Source of the DNA: Paracoccus albicereus
GTDB lineage: Bacteria > Pseudomonadota > Alphaproteobacteria > Rhodobacterales > Rhodobacteraceae
DNA: 64,000 nt
Assembly (NCBI RefSeq): GCF_024359525.1
Contig: NZ_JAKZEU010000002.1
Span: forward strand, 1,034,393 to 1,098,392
Direction of reading: 5' to 3'
Part shown: positions 53,015 to 61,044 of the stretch, piece after piece
Position numbering within the stretch: position 1 is the first letter of the stretch
How the letters are laid out: the number at the start of each line of letters is the position of its first letter
The notes under the pieces: model-generated
What the model was told of the DNA's origin: nothing
The model's database searches: none
The model's input: only the letters and a program-made list of their open reading frames with translations
Program-made: the position numbers and the translations under genes

Positions 53015-53052
53015 CGTATCAAACGCTATACGATCGTATAGTTCGGTCGTAT
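53015..53052. promoter_or_regulatory. 16-bp palindrome and CGTAT half-sites, divergent promoter
   Basis: CTATACGATCGTATAG at 53026-53041 is a perfect 16-bp palindrome. CGTAT also occurs at 53015-53019 and 53048-53052, flanking it. The cluster lies between the kinase unit and the LuxR response regulator and is the natural candidate for that regulator's binding site. Confidence 0.65.
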
Positions 53053-53174
53053 TCATCAGTTTGTTCAGTGGGCCATGCGGATAAGAATGGATCACACGGA
53101 ACACAGTTTTGCGTATCCCTGACATCAATCGACGCGGGACCGATTCCTCGGTTCGCGCCATCAGAGGCAACGTG

Positions 53175-53786
53175 ATGAAAATTCTTCTGGCTGACGATCA
53201 TGATCTCATCCGCGAAACGCTGGTGATGTATCTCCGCGCCCAGCTCGATGCCGACATCGTCGAGGTCGGCGATCTTGCCGGGGCTGAAAAAGCCGTCTCG
53301 TCCGAAGGCGATCGTCCGTTCGACGTTGCCTTGCTGGACTACGACATGCCCGGCATGAACGGTCTCGCCGGGTTGACGAGGATCTGCGGTCAGATGAATC
53401 CGCGACCGGTCGCGATCCTCTCGGGGACCGCGTCACGCCGGGTCGCAAAAGAGGCGATGGCTCTGGGTGCAAGAGGATTTCTGCCCAAGACCATGAATGC
53501 CCGTTCGATGGCTGCTGCGGTCAACTTCATTGCCTCCGGCGAAACCTTTGTTCCCTACGGCTACTTCGAGCAGGACAACCAGCGCATGTCAGGCGAGCTG
53601 ACCGCACGCGAAACGGAAGTGTTGCGTGGCCTGACCGAAGGGCGTTCGAACAAAGACATCGGCCGGACGCTGGGACTTCAGGAAGTGACCGTCAAGCTGC
53701 ACGTCAAAACCTTGTGCCGCAAGCTTGATGCGCGGAACAGGACGCAAGCCGCGATGATCGCACGCGATCGCAACATGATCACCTGA
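53175..53786 (+). CDS. LuxR/NarL-type response regulator
   Basis: A 203-residue regulator. The receiver has DD at 7-8, phosphoacceptor D55 (ALLDYDMPGMNG), Thr/Ser in AILSGTA and Lys in FLPKTM. The C-terminal LuxR helix-turn-helix is at about 138-195 (LTARETEVLRGLTEGRSNKDI, split by LGLQEVTVKLHVKTLCRKL). I start at ATG 53175 because the receiver begins exactly there. It diverges from the kinase unit and precedes the polysaccharide operon by about 120 bases. Confidence 0.92.
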   Translation: MKILLADDHDLIRETLVMYLRAQLDADIVEVGDLAGAEKAVSSEGDRPFDVALLDYDMPGMNGLAGLTRICGQMNPRPVAILSGTASRRVAKEAMALGARGFLPKTMNARSMAAAVNFIASGETFVPYGYFEQDNQRMSGELTARETEVLRGLTEGRSNKDIGRTLGLQEVTVKLHVKTLCRKLDARNRTQAAMIARDRNMIT

Positions 53787-53909
53787 TCCGACAAATCTTT
53801 TATCCGCGCTGAACCGCCGTCCGGCGGGCGAACGCGCATGTCCAAGGCCGCGCCAGGTGGTGCCGGCAGCGGACTTTCCTCGTCAGACCACCAAAGGGAC
53901 GGACCGAAG

Positions 53910-54374
53910 ATGCGCGATTTAATGATTGACCAGAAGCTTGACGTAATCAGCAGCCATCTGCCGCACGAACCGCGCGAGCATCAGGAAAGGCCGTCGCGCC
54001 CCTCGCTTGATTACGCTGGCGACGAGATGTTCAGGATCACCCGGCCCGCAGAGGGTGACAGTTGCGAGATCCGACTGCGGACCGAGCGTCTGACCGCGGC
54101 CAACGCCACCGCCTTCCGCAACCAGGTCTTTGACCTGATCGAGCGGGGCGAGGATCGACTGGTTGTAGACTTTGCCGCTGTCACCTTCGTCGACAGCACC
54201 GCCATTTCCGCCCTGGTCGGCGTGTTGAAGCGACTGGGGATGCGGGGCGAGATCGCCCTTTGCGGCCTGTCGGGCAGCGTCGCCGGGATGTTCCGCATCA
54301 CGCGCATGGACAAGGTGTTTCCGGTCTTTGCTGACTGTTCAGCCGCCTCCGCAGCGCTGTGTGGACGGCGCTGA
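53910..54374 (+). CDS. STAS-domain protein (anti-anti-sigma-like)
   Basis: A protein of 154 residues from this start (an earlier ATG is at 53838). The STAS domain covers the last 115 residues: EIRLRTERLTAANATAF, LVVDFAAVTFVDSTAISALV with the Ser that is phosphorylated in SpoIIAA-like proteins, and the closing helix. It ends 2 bases before the DUF3131 gene, so it is the first gene of the polysaccharide operon. In Vibrio fischeri the STAS protein SypA controls such a locus; a similar switch is inferred here. No partner kinase is visible. Confidence 0.82.
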   Translation: MRDLMIDQKLDVISSHLPHEPREHQERPSRPSLDYAGDEMFRITRPAEGDSCEIRLRTERLTAANATAFRNQVFDLIERGEDRLVVDFAAVTFVDSTAISALVGVLKRLGMRGEIALCGLSGSVAGMFRITRMDKVFPVFADCSAASAALCGRR

Positions 54375-54376
54375 TC

Positions 54377-55996
54377 ATGTCACCGTCGCTCTCAATTCGT
54401 CTGCTGCTTCCTGTCCTGTCACTTGCGCTGCCGGCCCAGGCTGTAAGTCAGGTTACCGGCCTGACGCTTCCCGAACCGCTGCAATCCATTGCGCCCCAAG
54501 CTTCCGCTACGGCGACCCATTTTGGACGACGTGGCGCTCTGACACCGCGGGAAATGGCGATGGCCAAGGCAGCGTGGAGCTATTTCGAAGCAGGTTTCCA
54601 GCCGGAAACCGGGCTCGTTAACGCGGTGGGCGCCTATCCATCGACTACGCTCTGGGACACCGCGTCCTATATCAGCGCCCTCGTCTCAGCCTACGAACTG
54701 GGAATCATCGACAAGCGTGATTTCGATCACCGCGCGACCCTTCTGATCGGGACGCTGCGCAACCTCGACCTTTTTCGCGGCGAGGCGCCAAACAAGGTCT
54801 ACAACACCGAGACCGGAGAAAAGGTGAACTATGCCAACGAGCCTGGCGAGGTCGGCGTCTCGGTTCTCGACATGGGACGCATGCTGGTCTGGCTTCGTAT
54901 CCTGCGAGAGCGCTACCCTTATCTCGCCAACAGCGTCGACAACGTCCCGCTGCGCTGGAACTTCTGCAACATCGTCCAGGATGACGGCCGTTTGTTCGGT
55001 TCGTTCCTGACGGGCGATGGTGAGACGCGCCATGTGCAGGAAGGGCGGCTCGGTTACGAGGAATACGCGGCCAAGGGGTTCGCGCTTTGGGGCTTCGACG
55101 TCGCTGGTGCAATGGAGCCCGAACCGCTGGCCTACACGACGATCTACGGGATCGACATTCCGTATGACGGCCGCGATCCGCGGGTTTTTCATAACCAGAA
55201 CTACGTCCTGACGGAAAGCTATCTGCTCGATGGGCTAGAGATGGGTTGGGATCTCCCGGTCGCAGACCCCGAGGGCGCCGGCATGGCGACGCAGGGATGG
55301 AGGGCAGAGTTCGCCCATCGCATCTTTCTGGTCCAGCAGCGGCGGTTCGAGAGCACGGGGATCATCACCGCCAAATCCGAGCATCAGGTCGAAGGGCAGC
55401 CTTACTTCGTCTACGACACCATCTTCGCCGACGGCTACGCGTGGAACACGCTCGATCCCAGCGATGTCTACCAGCCCGACCGCGCCGCGGTTTCCGCCAA
55501 GGCCGCGCTTGGCATGTGGGCGCTGTGGGACGTGCCTTACACCGACTTGCTGTTCGAGACCGTCGCCCATCTGTCCGATGAGCAGGGCGGCTTCTTCGAG
55601 GGCCTCTACGAAAACGGAAACGGTGTCATCCCGCTGCAGACCGCCAACAACAACGGCATCATCTTGGCCGCCCTGCTTTACAAGGTTCAGGGGCCGATCC
55701 TGCAATTCTCCAATCCCAACACAACGGTCTGGGACATGGCCTATTCGCAGACCGATGTTCGACGGAACAAGTGCCTTCCCGAGCCGATGGTGAACGAGGT
55801 GCCTTGTTGCAGTTGTGGCGAATTGCCGGCGCAGGCCCCCGCGATTGCAAGCGAGGCTTTCATTCTGTGTCGTCCGGTCGAAGGTGAAGACGGCATTGCC
55901 GCGACCGAATGCGCGACCACGCCGCAGGTGTTCGAAAAGCCCAAGCCCAAGCAGGTGCTCTCTCAGATCTGCCGCACGGACCGGGTGAAGCGATGA
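54377..55996 (+). CDS. secreted DUF3131 protein
   Basis: A 539-residue periplasmic protein. The signal peptide is residues 1-22 (ending PAQA). The DUF3131 domain covers about 55-440, with GLVNAVGAYPSTTLWDTASY, NYANEPGEVGVSVLDMGRML and EGRLGYEEYAAKGF as clear repeats of the family pattern; the fold is expected to be an alpha/alpha toroid like glycoside-active enzymes. A Cys-rich C-terminal tail (VPCCSCGELP and two later Cys) is unusual. It may process or shape the glycan. Confidence 0.85.
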   Translation: MSPSLSIRLLLPVLSLALPAQAVSQVTGLTLPEPLQSIAPQASATATHFGRRGALTPREMAMAKAAWSYFEAGFQPETGLVNAVGAYPSTTLWDTASYISALVSAYELGIIDKRDFDHRATLLIGTLRNLDLFRGEAPNKVYNTETGEKVNYANEPGEVGVSVLDMGRMLVWLRILRERYPYLANSVDNVPLRWNFCNIVQDDGRLFGSFLTGDGETRHVQEGRLGYEEYAAKGFALWGFDVAGAMEPEPLAYTTIYGIDIPYDGRDPRVFHNQNYVLTESYLLDGLEMGWDLPVADPEGAGMATQGWRAEFAHRIFLVQQRRFESTGIITAKSEHQVEGQPYFVYDTIFADGYAWNTLDPSDVYQPDRAAVSAKAALGMWALWDVPYTDLLFETVAHLSDEQGGFFEGLYENGNGVIPLQTANNNGIILAALLYKVQGPILQFSNPNTTVWDMAYSQTDVRRNKCLPEPMVNEVPCCSCGELPAQAPAIASEAFILCRPVEGEDGIAATECATTPQVFEKPKPKQVLSQICRTDRVKR

Positions 55997-57156
55997 GCAC
56001 ATCATTGTCACAGCGCATGGTTTGGTTCGACGCTAACCGCGTGTGTGCCGCGGCAGGCGTGGTCCTGATCCACAGCACCACCGACTTCGCAGGCCGACCG
56101 TTCCCCGACGCCAGCATCTCTGAACGGGTCATTCCGGTTCTTCTGCGTTCGATCGGCGAATTCTCGGGCTCCGAGATGTTCTTCCTGTTCTCGCTGTTCC
56201 TTCTCGCCCAGCGCATCGATCGGCACCGGCCCGGCTTTCGCGAACAGACGGTCTTTCAGGCCAAGCGTCTGCTGGTGCCATTCGCCTTCTGGACGCTTTT
56301 CTACGGCCTGTTTCGTCTGATCAAAGCCGACGTCCAGGGATACGCGCCGCAATATCTTGCCGAACTTTCACAACTGAAGACCTGGGTCGCCTTCTTCCTG
56401 CTGGGGAAGTCTCAGTACCACATGCACTTCCTGCCGACGCTCTTTGCGATCTCGCTCTTCTATCCCGTGATGCGGCTTGCCATGCGGTATCCGATGCTGG
56501 GTGTGCTGCTGTTCGCGACGCTCGGGGCAATGAACCATGCGCAGGGTTTCCTCTATTCCATCGACATCGCACCCCTTGTCCGCGATTACCTCGTCCGCCT
56601 GACGAAGATCTTCGGATACGTGGGATACGGGCTTGCGGCCTTTGCCCTCTATTCGCTGTGGAAAGACGGAATTCCCCGCGGCGAGGCGCGCCTCATCCGG
56701 CGTGGAGCGCTTTATCTCGTTCTCTTGGCCTATCTGGCGACGCTTCCCTTCTTTGGACCGGCGCTGATGACGGGCGCGTTCCCGGTCCGCGCCAGCTGGG
56801 ACTATTTCGGCCATTTCCTGATGCCACTGCTGATCTTCTGCATGTTCATGGGAAGCCAGTATGCATCCTGGTCACCCAGATGGTCGATCGCGGCTCGCTA
56901 CACGTTCGGTGTGTATCTCATCCATCCTGCCGTCATCGATCTATTCGACATCGCGGTGATCCAGAGCGGTCTGTCGCAATCGGTTTCACCTGCAATGCTG
57001 GTTCTGTTGCGCTTTTCGGTGGCTTTGCCGCTGGCGCTCGGGTTGGCGGCCCTGATCGGTCGCGTTCCGCATCTGGCTTGGACGATCGGCCTCGGTCCGA
57101 CGCCCTGGGCCCGCCTGGCGCGCCGCAACGAAATCAAGCTGGTCCCCACGACATGA
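55993..57156 (+). CDS. acyltransferase 3 family membrane protein
   Basis: A 387-residue integral membrane acyltransferase with about ten helices. The catalytic His is in VVLIHSTTDFAG (residues about 24-35), after FDANRVCAAAG. Members O-acetylate or succinylate surface polysaccharides. Start and end overlap the neighbours by 4 bases each (ATGA), so it is tightly coupled to the synthase. Confidence 0.88.
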   Translation: MSTSLSQRMVWFDANRVCAAAGVVLIHSTTDFAGRPFPDASISERVIPVLLRSIGEFSGSEMFFLFSLFLLAQRIDRHRPGFREQTVFQAKRLLVPFAFWTLFYGLFRLIKADVQGYAPQYLAELSQLKTWVAFFLLGKSQYHMHFLPTLFAISLFYPVMRLAMRYPMLGVLLFATLGAMNHAQGFLYSIDIAPLVRDYLVRLTKIFGYVGYGLAAFALYSLWKDGIPRGEARLIRRGALYLVLLAYLATLPFFGPALMTGAFPVRASWDYFGHFLMPLLIFCMFMGSQYASWSPRWSIAARYTFGVYLIHPAVIDLFDIAVIQSGLSQSVSPAMLVLLRFSVALPLALGLAALIGRVPHLAWTIGLGPTPWARLARRNEIKLVPTT

Positions 57157-58973
57157 GCGACACCTATTTCCATCAGTTCGAGGATCGCAGACCTCCCGAG
57201 CCGCTTGCCTATGACCCGCTTCGCGAGATCCTGTGGCAGCTGCTTGCGACCGTCACCCTTGTGATCGGGGGCTGGTACATCGTCTGGCGCTGGACCCATT
57301 CGCTCAATCCCGATGCGATGTGGTTTGCGACGCTTCTGGCTGTGGCAGAGACGCTGGCCTATCTGGGCCTGATCCTGTTCGTCATCAACCTGTGGCGCGA
57401 TCAGTCACCTGAGGTGCCGTCACCACCCGCCACACGGGGGGATGTCGATCCCGGCTCGCCCGATCCGGACGCCCCGATCAGTGTCGACGTCTTCTTCGCG
57501 ACGTATAGCGAGGACCCTGAACTGGTTCGGCTGGGCATCATCGATGCCAAGGCGATGACCTATCCCCACCCGATCGAAGTGCGGATTCACGTCCTCGATG
57601 ACGGACGCCGTTCGCACATGGCTGACATCGCGCGGCAGGAGGGTGTGGGCTACATCACGCGCGCCACGAACGAAGGTTTCAAGGCAGGCAACCTGCGCAA
57701 TGCGATGGAGCAGACGTCGGGTGATTTCCTCCTGATCTGTGACGCGGATACACGCCCGTTTTCGACGTGCCTCGAAAGGACGCTGGGTCATTTCCGCGAT
57801 CCGAAGATGGCTTGGATCCAGACGCCTCAATGGTTCTACGACCTGCCCGAAGGTCGGGGACTGGCCGATCTTGCAGATGCGCGCTTCGGAGCCAGCGTTG
57901 CACGATGGGCACGAAGGCTGGAGCAAGCGGTCGGCGGAATCCGGTTCGGACACGACCCCTTCGTCAACGACCCGCGCATGTTCTACGAGGTCATCCAACG
58001 CCGCCGAAACCATGCAAACGCCGCGTTCTGCTGCGGTGCCGGGTCGATCCACCGGCGCGAGGCGGTAATGGAGGCTGCCTTGCGCGCCTTTGGCGCAAAG
58101 GTCGAGCGTTGCGTCATCGAAGCTGAAGAAGAAATCACGCTGGAAACGCGTGAGCGCAATGTCGCGCCCGATCTGCTTGATGCGATCCGGACCGAAGCCG
58201 TCAGCGCAGAAATACTGACGCCCTATCGTTTCCACGTGTCCGAAGACATCTACACCTCCATCGTGATGCATGCCGACAGCGAGCGCGGCTGGAAATCGTT
58301 GCTTCATCCGCTGGTCGAGACACGGATGCTGTCGCCCCAAGACCTGATCAGCTGGACCATCCAGCGCTTCAAGTATGCGGGTGGCAGTCTCGACATCCTG
58401 ATCAACGACAATCCGCTTTTCAGACGCGGTCTGACCCTGCGCCAGCGCCTGATGTATGGGGCCACCTTCTATTCCTATCTCGGCGCCCTCTGGAACGTCG
58501 TGTTCCTGCTTGCCCCGGCGGCTTATCTTTTTACCGGAGTGTCGCCCGTCGAAGCCTATTCCCAACAGTTCTTCATTCACGTGGTGCCGTTCATCGTCAT
58601 GCTGGAACTGGCGATGATGGTCGGGACATGGGGCATCGACGGACAGGCCGCGAAGGCCAGCTATCTGTCTTCTTTTCCGCTTGGGCTCAAGGCGTTGTGG
58701 ACAGTCCTGCGTGGAGAGCGCATCGCCTTCAAGGTCACGCCGAAGGACCGCCAGTCCGGACGCTTCCTGCATCTGGTTCGACCGCAAATCGCAGTCGTCG
58801 CGATGACGGTCGCGGGTGCGCTCTGGGCGGCTATCGCGCTCTGCGCCTTCGAGACCTCGCACACCGTGACCGGCGTCGTGACGAACGCCCTTTGGGGCCT
58901 GAACAACTGCATCGCCATGACGGGCGCGATCCGCGCCGCGCTGTGGCAGCCCAACCATTCCGATTCAGAGTAA
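57153..58973 (+). CDS. GT2 family glycan synthase (BcsA-like, no PilZ)
   Basis: A 606-residue membrane synthase. Two N-terminal helices (about 28-46 and 56-80), a cytoplasmic GT2 domain and about four C-terminal helices match the cellulose/beta-glucan synthase layout. Catalytic features: DD at 149-150, DAD at 197-199, TPQ at 224-226, FCCGAG at 292-297, SED at 363-365 (for TED) and QRFKY at 404-408 (for QxxRW). There is no C-terminal PilZ, so c-di-GMP is not an obvious activator. The polymer made is unknown; Tyr for Trp at 408 sets it apart from true BcsA. Confidence 0.88.
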   Translation: MSDTYFHQFEDRRPPEPLAYDPLREILWQLLATVTLVIGGWYIVWRWTHSLNPDAMWFATLLAVAETLAYLGLILFVINLWRDQSPEVPSPPATRGDVDPGSPDPDAPISVDVFFATYSEDPELVRLGIIDAKAMTYPHPIEVRIHVLDDGRRSHMADIARQEGVGYITRATNEGFKAGNLRNAMEQTSGDFLLICDADTRPFSTCLERTLGHFRDPKMAWIQTPQWFYDLPEGRGLADLADARFGASVARWARRLEQAVGGIRFGHDPFVNDPRMFYEVIQRRRNHANAAFCCGAGSIHRREAVMEAALRAFGAKVERCVIEAEEEITLETRERNVAPDLLDAIRTEAVSAEILTPYRFHVSEDIYTSIVMHADSERGWKSLLHPLVETRMLSPQDLISWTIQRFKYAGGSLDILINDNPLFRRGLTLRQRLMYGATFYSYLGALWNVVFLLAPAAYLFTGVSPVEAYSQQFFIHVVPFIVMLELAMMVGTWGIDGQAAKASYLSSFPLGLKALWTVLRGERIAFKVTPKDRQSGRFLHLVRPQIAVVAMTVAGALWAAIALCAFETSHTVTGVVTNALWGLNNCIAMTGAIRAALWQPNHSDSE

Positions 58974-58978
58974 TCAAG

Positions 58979-60310
58979 ATGACGTTTCGTCAGAACCTGA
59001 TCCGCGCACGCGGTCATATCGTGTTCATCCTCGGCGTTCTCGGCGGCCTTGCCGTCGTCATGTGGCTGGAACAGGCCAGCCAATCCGCCGCCAGCCTTCC
59101 CAAGGCAACCACGTTCAGCGTGCTTTCACCCGTGGTCGAGCAAGAGCCATTGCCGCTGGCCATCAAAGGCGAGTCGACCGCCGAAGATCTGAAACACGCC
59201 AGCATCGCGTGGACGTATTTTCGAAACAATACCGACGCAAAGACCGGTCTGGTCAATTCGGTGGACGGGTATCCTTCGATCACCATGTGGGAAGCCGGAT
59301 CGCAGATCGTTGCGATCGTTTCGGCCGAGCGGCTGGATCTGATCCCAGCCACGGAAGCGAGGGCCCGTCTGTCGGCGCTTTTCGAAAGCCTTCGCAAGCT
59401 GCCGCTGTTCGAAGGAGTCCTGCCCAACAAAGCCTACGACACGCGGTCGCTGCTGATGGTGGACTACACCAACAAGCCATCGAAGCAGGGGTTGGGATGG
59501 TCGGCGCTGGACATGGCGCGGATCGTCTCTGCCCTCGCGATCGCGCGCTCCGCCCATCCCGAACTCGCCGCTTCCATCGGTCAGGTTCTGGACGGCTGGC
59601 AACTGGATCGCATGGTGCGCGACGGCCAGATGTACGGCACCACCGTTGTAGACGGCGAGGTGCGCTAAAACCAGGAAGGTCGACTGGGCTACGAACAATA
59701 CGCCGCCAAGGCCATGATGCTGCTGGGATACGACGTAGTCCGCGCCTACGATCCCGATGACAGTGCCATGATCCAGCCGGTGCAGGGCCAGCCCATACCG
59801 GTGGATACGCGCCTGCACCGTGCCGCCACCCCCGCTTTCGTCGTCAGCGAACCCTACCTCTTCGACGGACTGGAGTTCGGCTTCGACGCCCGTTCCACGC
59901 GGATTGCTTCGGCCGTTTATCGCGCTCAGGAACAGCGTCACGAAGAGACGGGTCACCTGACCGCGGTGACCGAGACTCATCTCGATGAGGCGCCCTATTT
60001 CGCCTATTCGACGATCTGGGGGGGTGGTTCGCCCTGGTCGGTCCTGACCTTCAAGGGAGACCGGATCGACAGCCGCCGAACGCTGGCGACCAAGGCAGCC
60101 TTTGGCTGGAACGCGCTATACGGCACACCCTACACAGAAGAGCTTGTCGTAGCCGTCAAGGCCACCGCAGATCCAGACAAGGGCTGGCCAGAAGGCATCT
60201 ATGAAGAGGACGGTTCGACCAACGGCTCGATTACGGCCAATACCAACGCGCTTGTGCTAGCGGCATTGGCGTTTAAGGCCGACGGGCCTCTGCTGCGGCG
60301 GCCGCGATGA
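58979..60310 (+). pseudogene. second DUF3131 protein, in-frame TAA
   Basis: The frame runs from ATG 58979 to 60310 with one stop, TAA at 59666-59668, inside the domain: ...VVDGEVR, stop, NQEGRLGYEQYAAK. The paralogue at 54377 reads RHVQEGRLGYEEYAAK at the same place. Without the stop it would be 443 residues, with an N-terminal signal anchor (HIVFILGVLGGLAVVMWLEQ) and a full DUF3131 domain. The remaining 215 codons after the stop are conserved, with no other defect. This suggests a recent mutation or an error. Confidence 0.82.
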
Positions 60311-61041
60311 AAGCGCTTCTCGCGATCCTCTACCTTGCCATGGCCTCACCAGCCTTTTGCGCCACCGCGCCCTGCGTGGGACCAGCGCTCGACCTGCCTT
60401 TACCGGGTGCAGAGGACGTGCGGCAGATGAGCGTCGACGTACCGTCCGCGCGCTTCCCCGGCGTATGGCAGCAGGGAACGGTAGATGGATTGGTCTATCG
60501 CATTTTCGGCGACCGCACTGCGATCCTGTCGGATGACATCGGCTCACCCAGTTGGCAGGTCCGCGTCGATTGCACGGCGTCGCCCTGCCAAAGCCAGGCG
60601 CAAGGGACGCCCCAAGTTGGTGCCGATCGCATCGCTGGCGCCCTTGGTCGGTGCCTGTCGGGGCAGGACGTCACAGCGTCAGAACTGCGACGTGTTCCGC
60701 CGGAATTCGAGACGGGAGTTCCGGGACATCTTCCCGATCAGGGTCGCGCGCTCTCCCCTGCGGCGGCACTCGCCTTGGCTGCCGGTGCGGACCCCGTAAG
60801 GGTAAGCGCGCCCGTTTCCAGTCCGGTCCTTCGCTGTCGCGCAGATGCGACGTTGCTGGGCGAAACGCCGGCCCACACGCTCCAGCGCCTTCTGAAGGCC
60901 GTTGGCCATGACCCCGGTCCTGATGACGGTGTCCTTGGCGAACGCAGTCGCGCCGCCCTTCACGCGGCCTTGGGCGATGAAAGCGGAAACGACGTCGAAG
61001 GTGCAATCCTTCGGCTCCAGGCGACGCTTTGCCGGACCTGA
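60307..61041 (+). CDS. periplasmic protein with peptidoglycan-binding-like domain
   Basis: A 244-residue secreted protein (signal peptide about 1-18). Residues about 45-90 form a domain also found in the next gene (pattern VWQQGTVDGLVYRIFGD, ending in VRVDC). Residues about 190-235 resemble PG_binding_1 (TLQRLLKAVGHDPGPDDGVL, then GERSRAALHAAL). It overlaps the DUF3131 gene by 4 bases. It may anchor the export apparatus at the cell wall. Confidence 0.75.
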   Translation: MKALLAILYLAMASPAFCATAPCVGPALDLPLPGAEDVRQMSVDVPSARFPGVWQQGTVDGLVYRIFGDRTAILSDDIGSPSWQVRVDCTASPCQSQAQGTPQVGADRIAGALGRCLSGQDVTASELRRVPPEFETGVPGHLPDQGRALSPAAALALAAGADPVRVSAPVSSPVLRCRADATLLGETPAHTLQRLLKAVGHDPGPDDGVLGERSRAALHAALGDESGNDVEGAILRLQATLCRT

Positions 61042-61044
61042 GCG

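Noticed and set aside
53098..53125. GGAAC before the LuxR response regulator as an EcfG site
   Set aside because: Bases at the -10 spacing are CTGA/TGAC, not CGTT or GTT.
57420..58958. 512-codon open frame antisense to the GT2 synthase
   Set aside because: It has no family motifs and no ribosome site, and it mirrors the codon bias of the synthase; long antisense frames are common at this GC content.
59666..59668. Recoding of the in-frame stop as selenocysteine or pyrrolysine
   Set aside because: The codon is TAA, which is not used for either; the aligned paralogue has an ordinary residue there.
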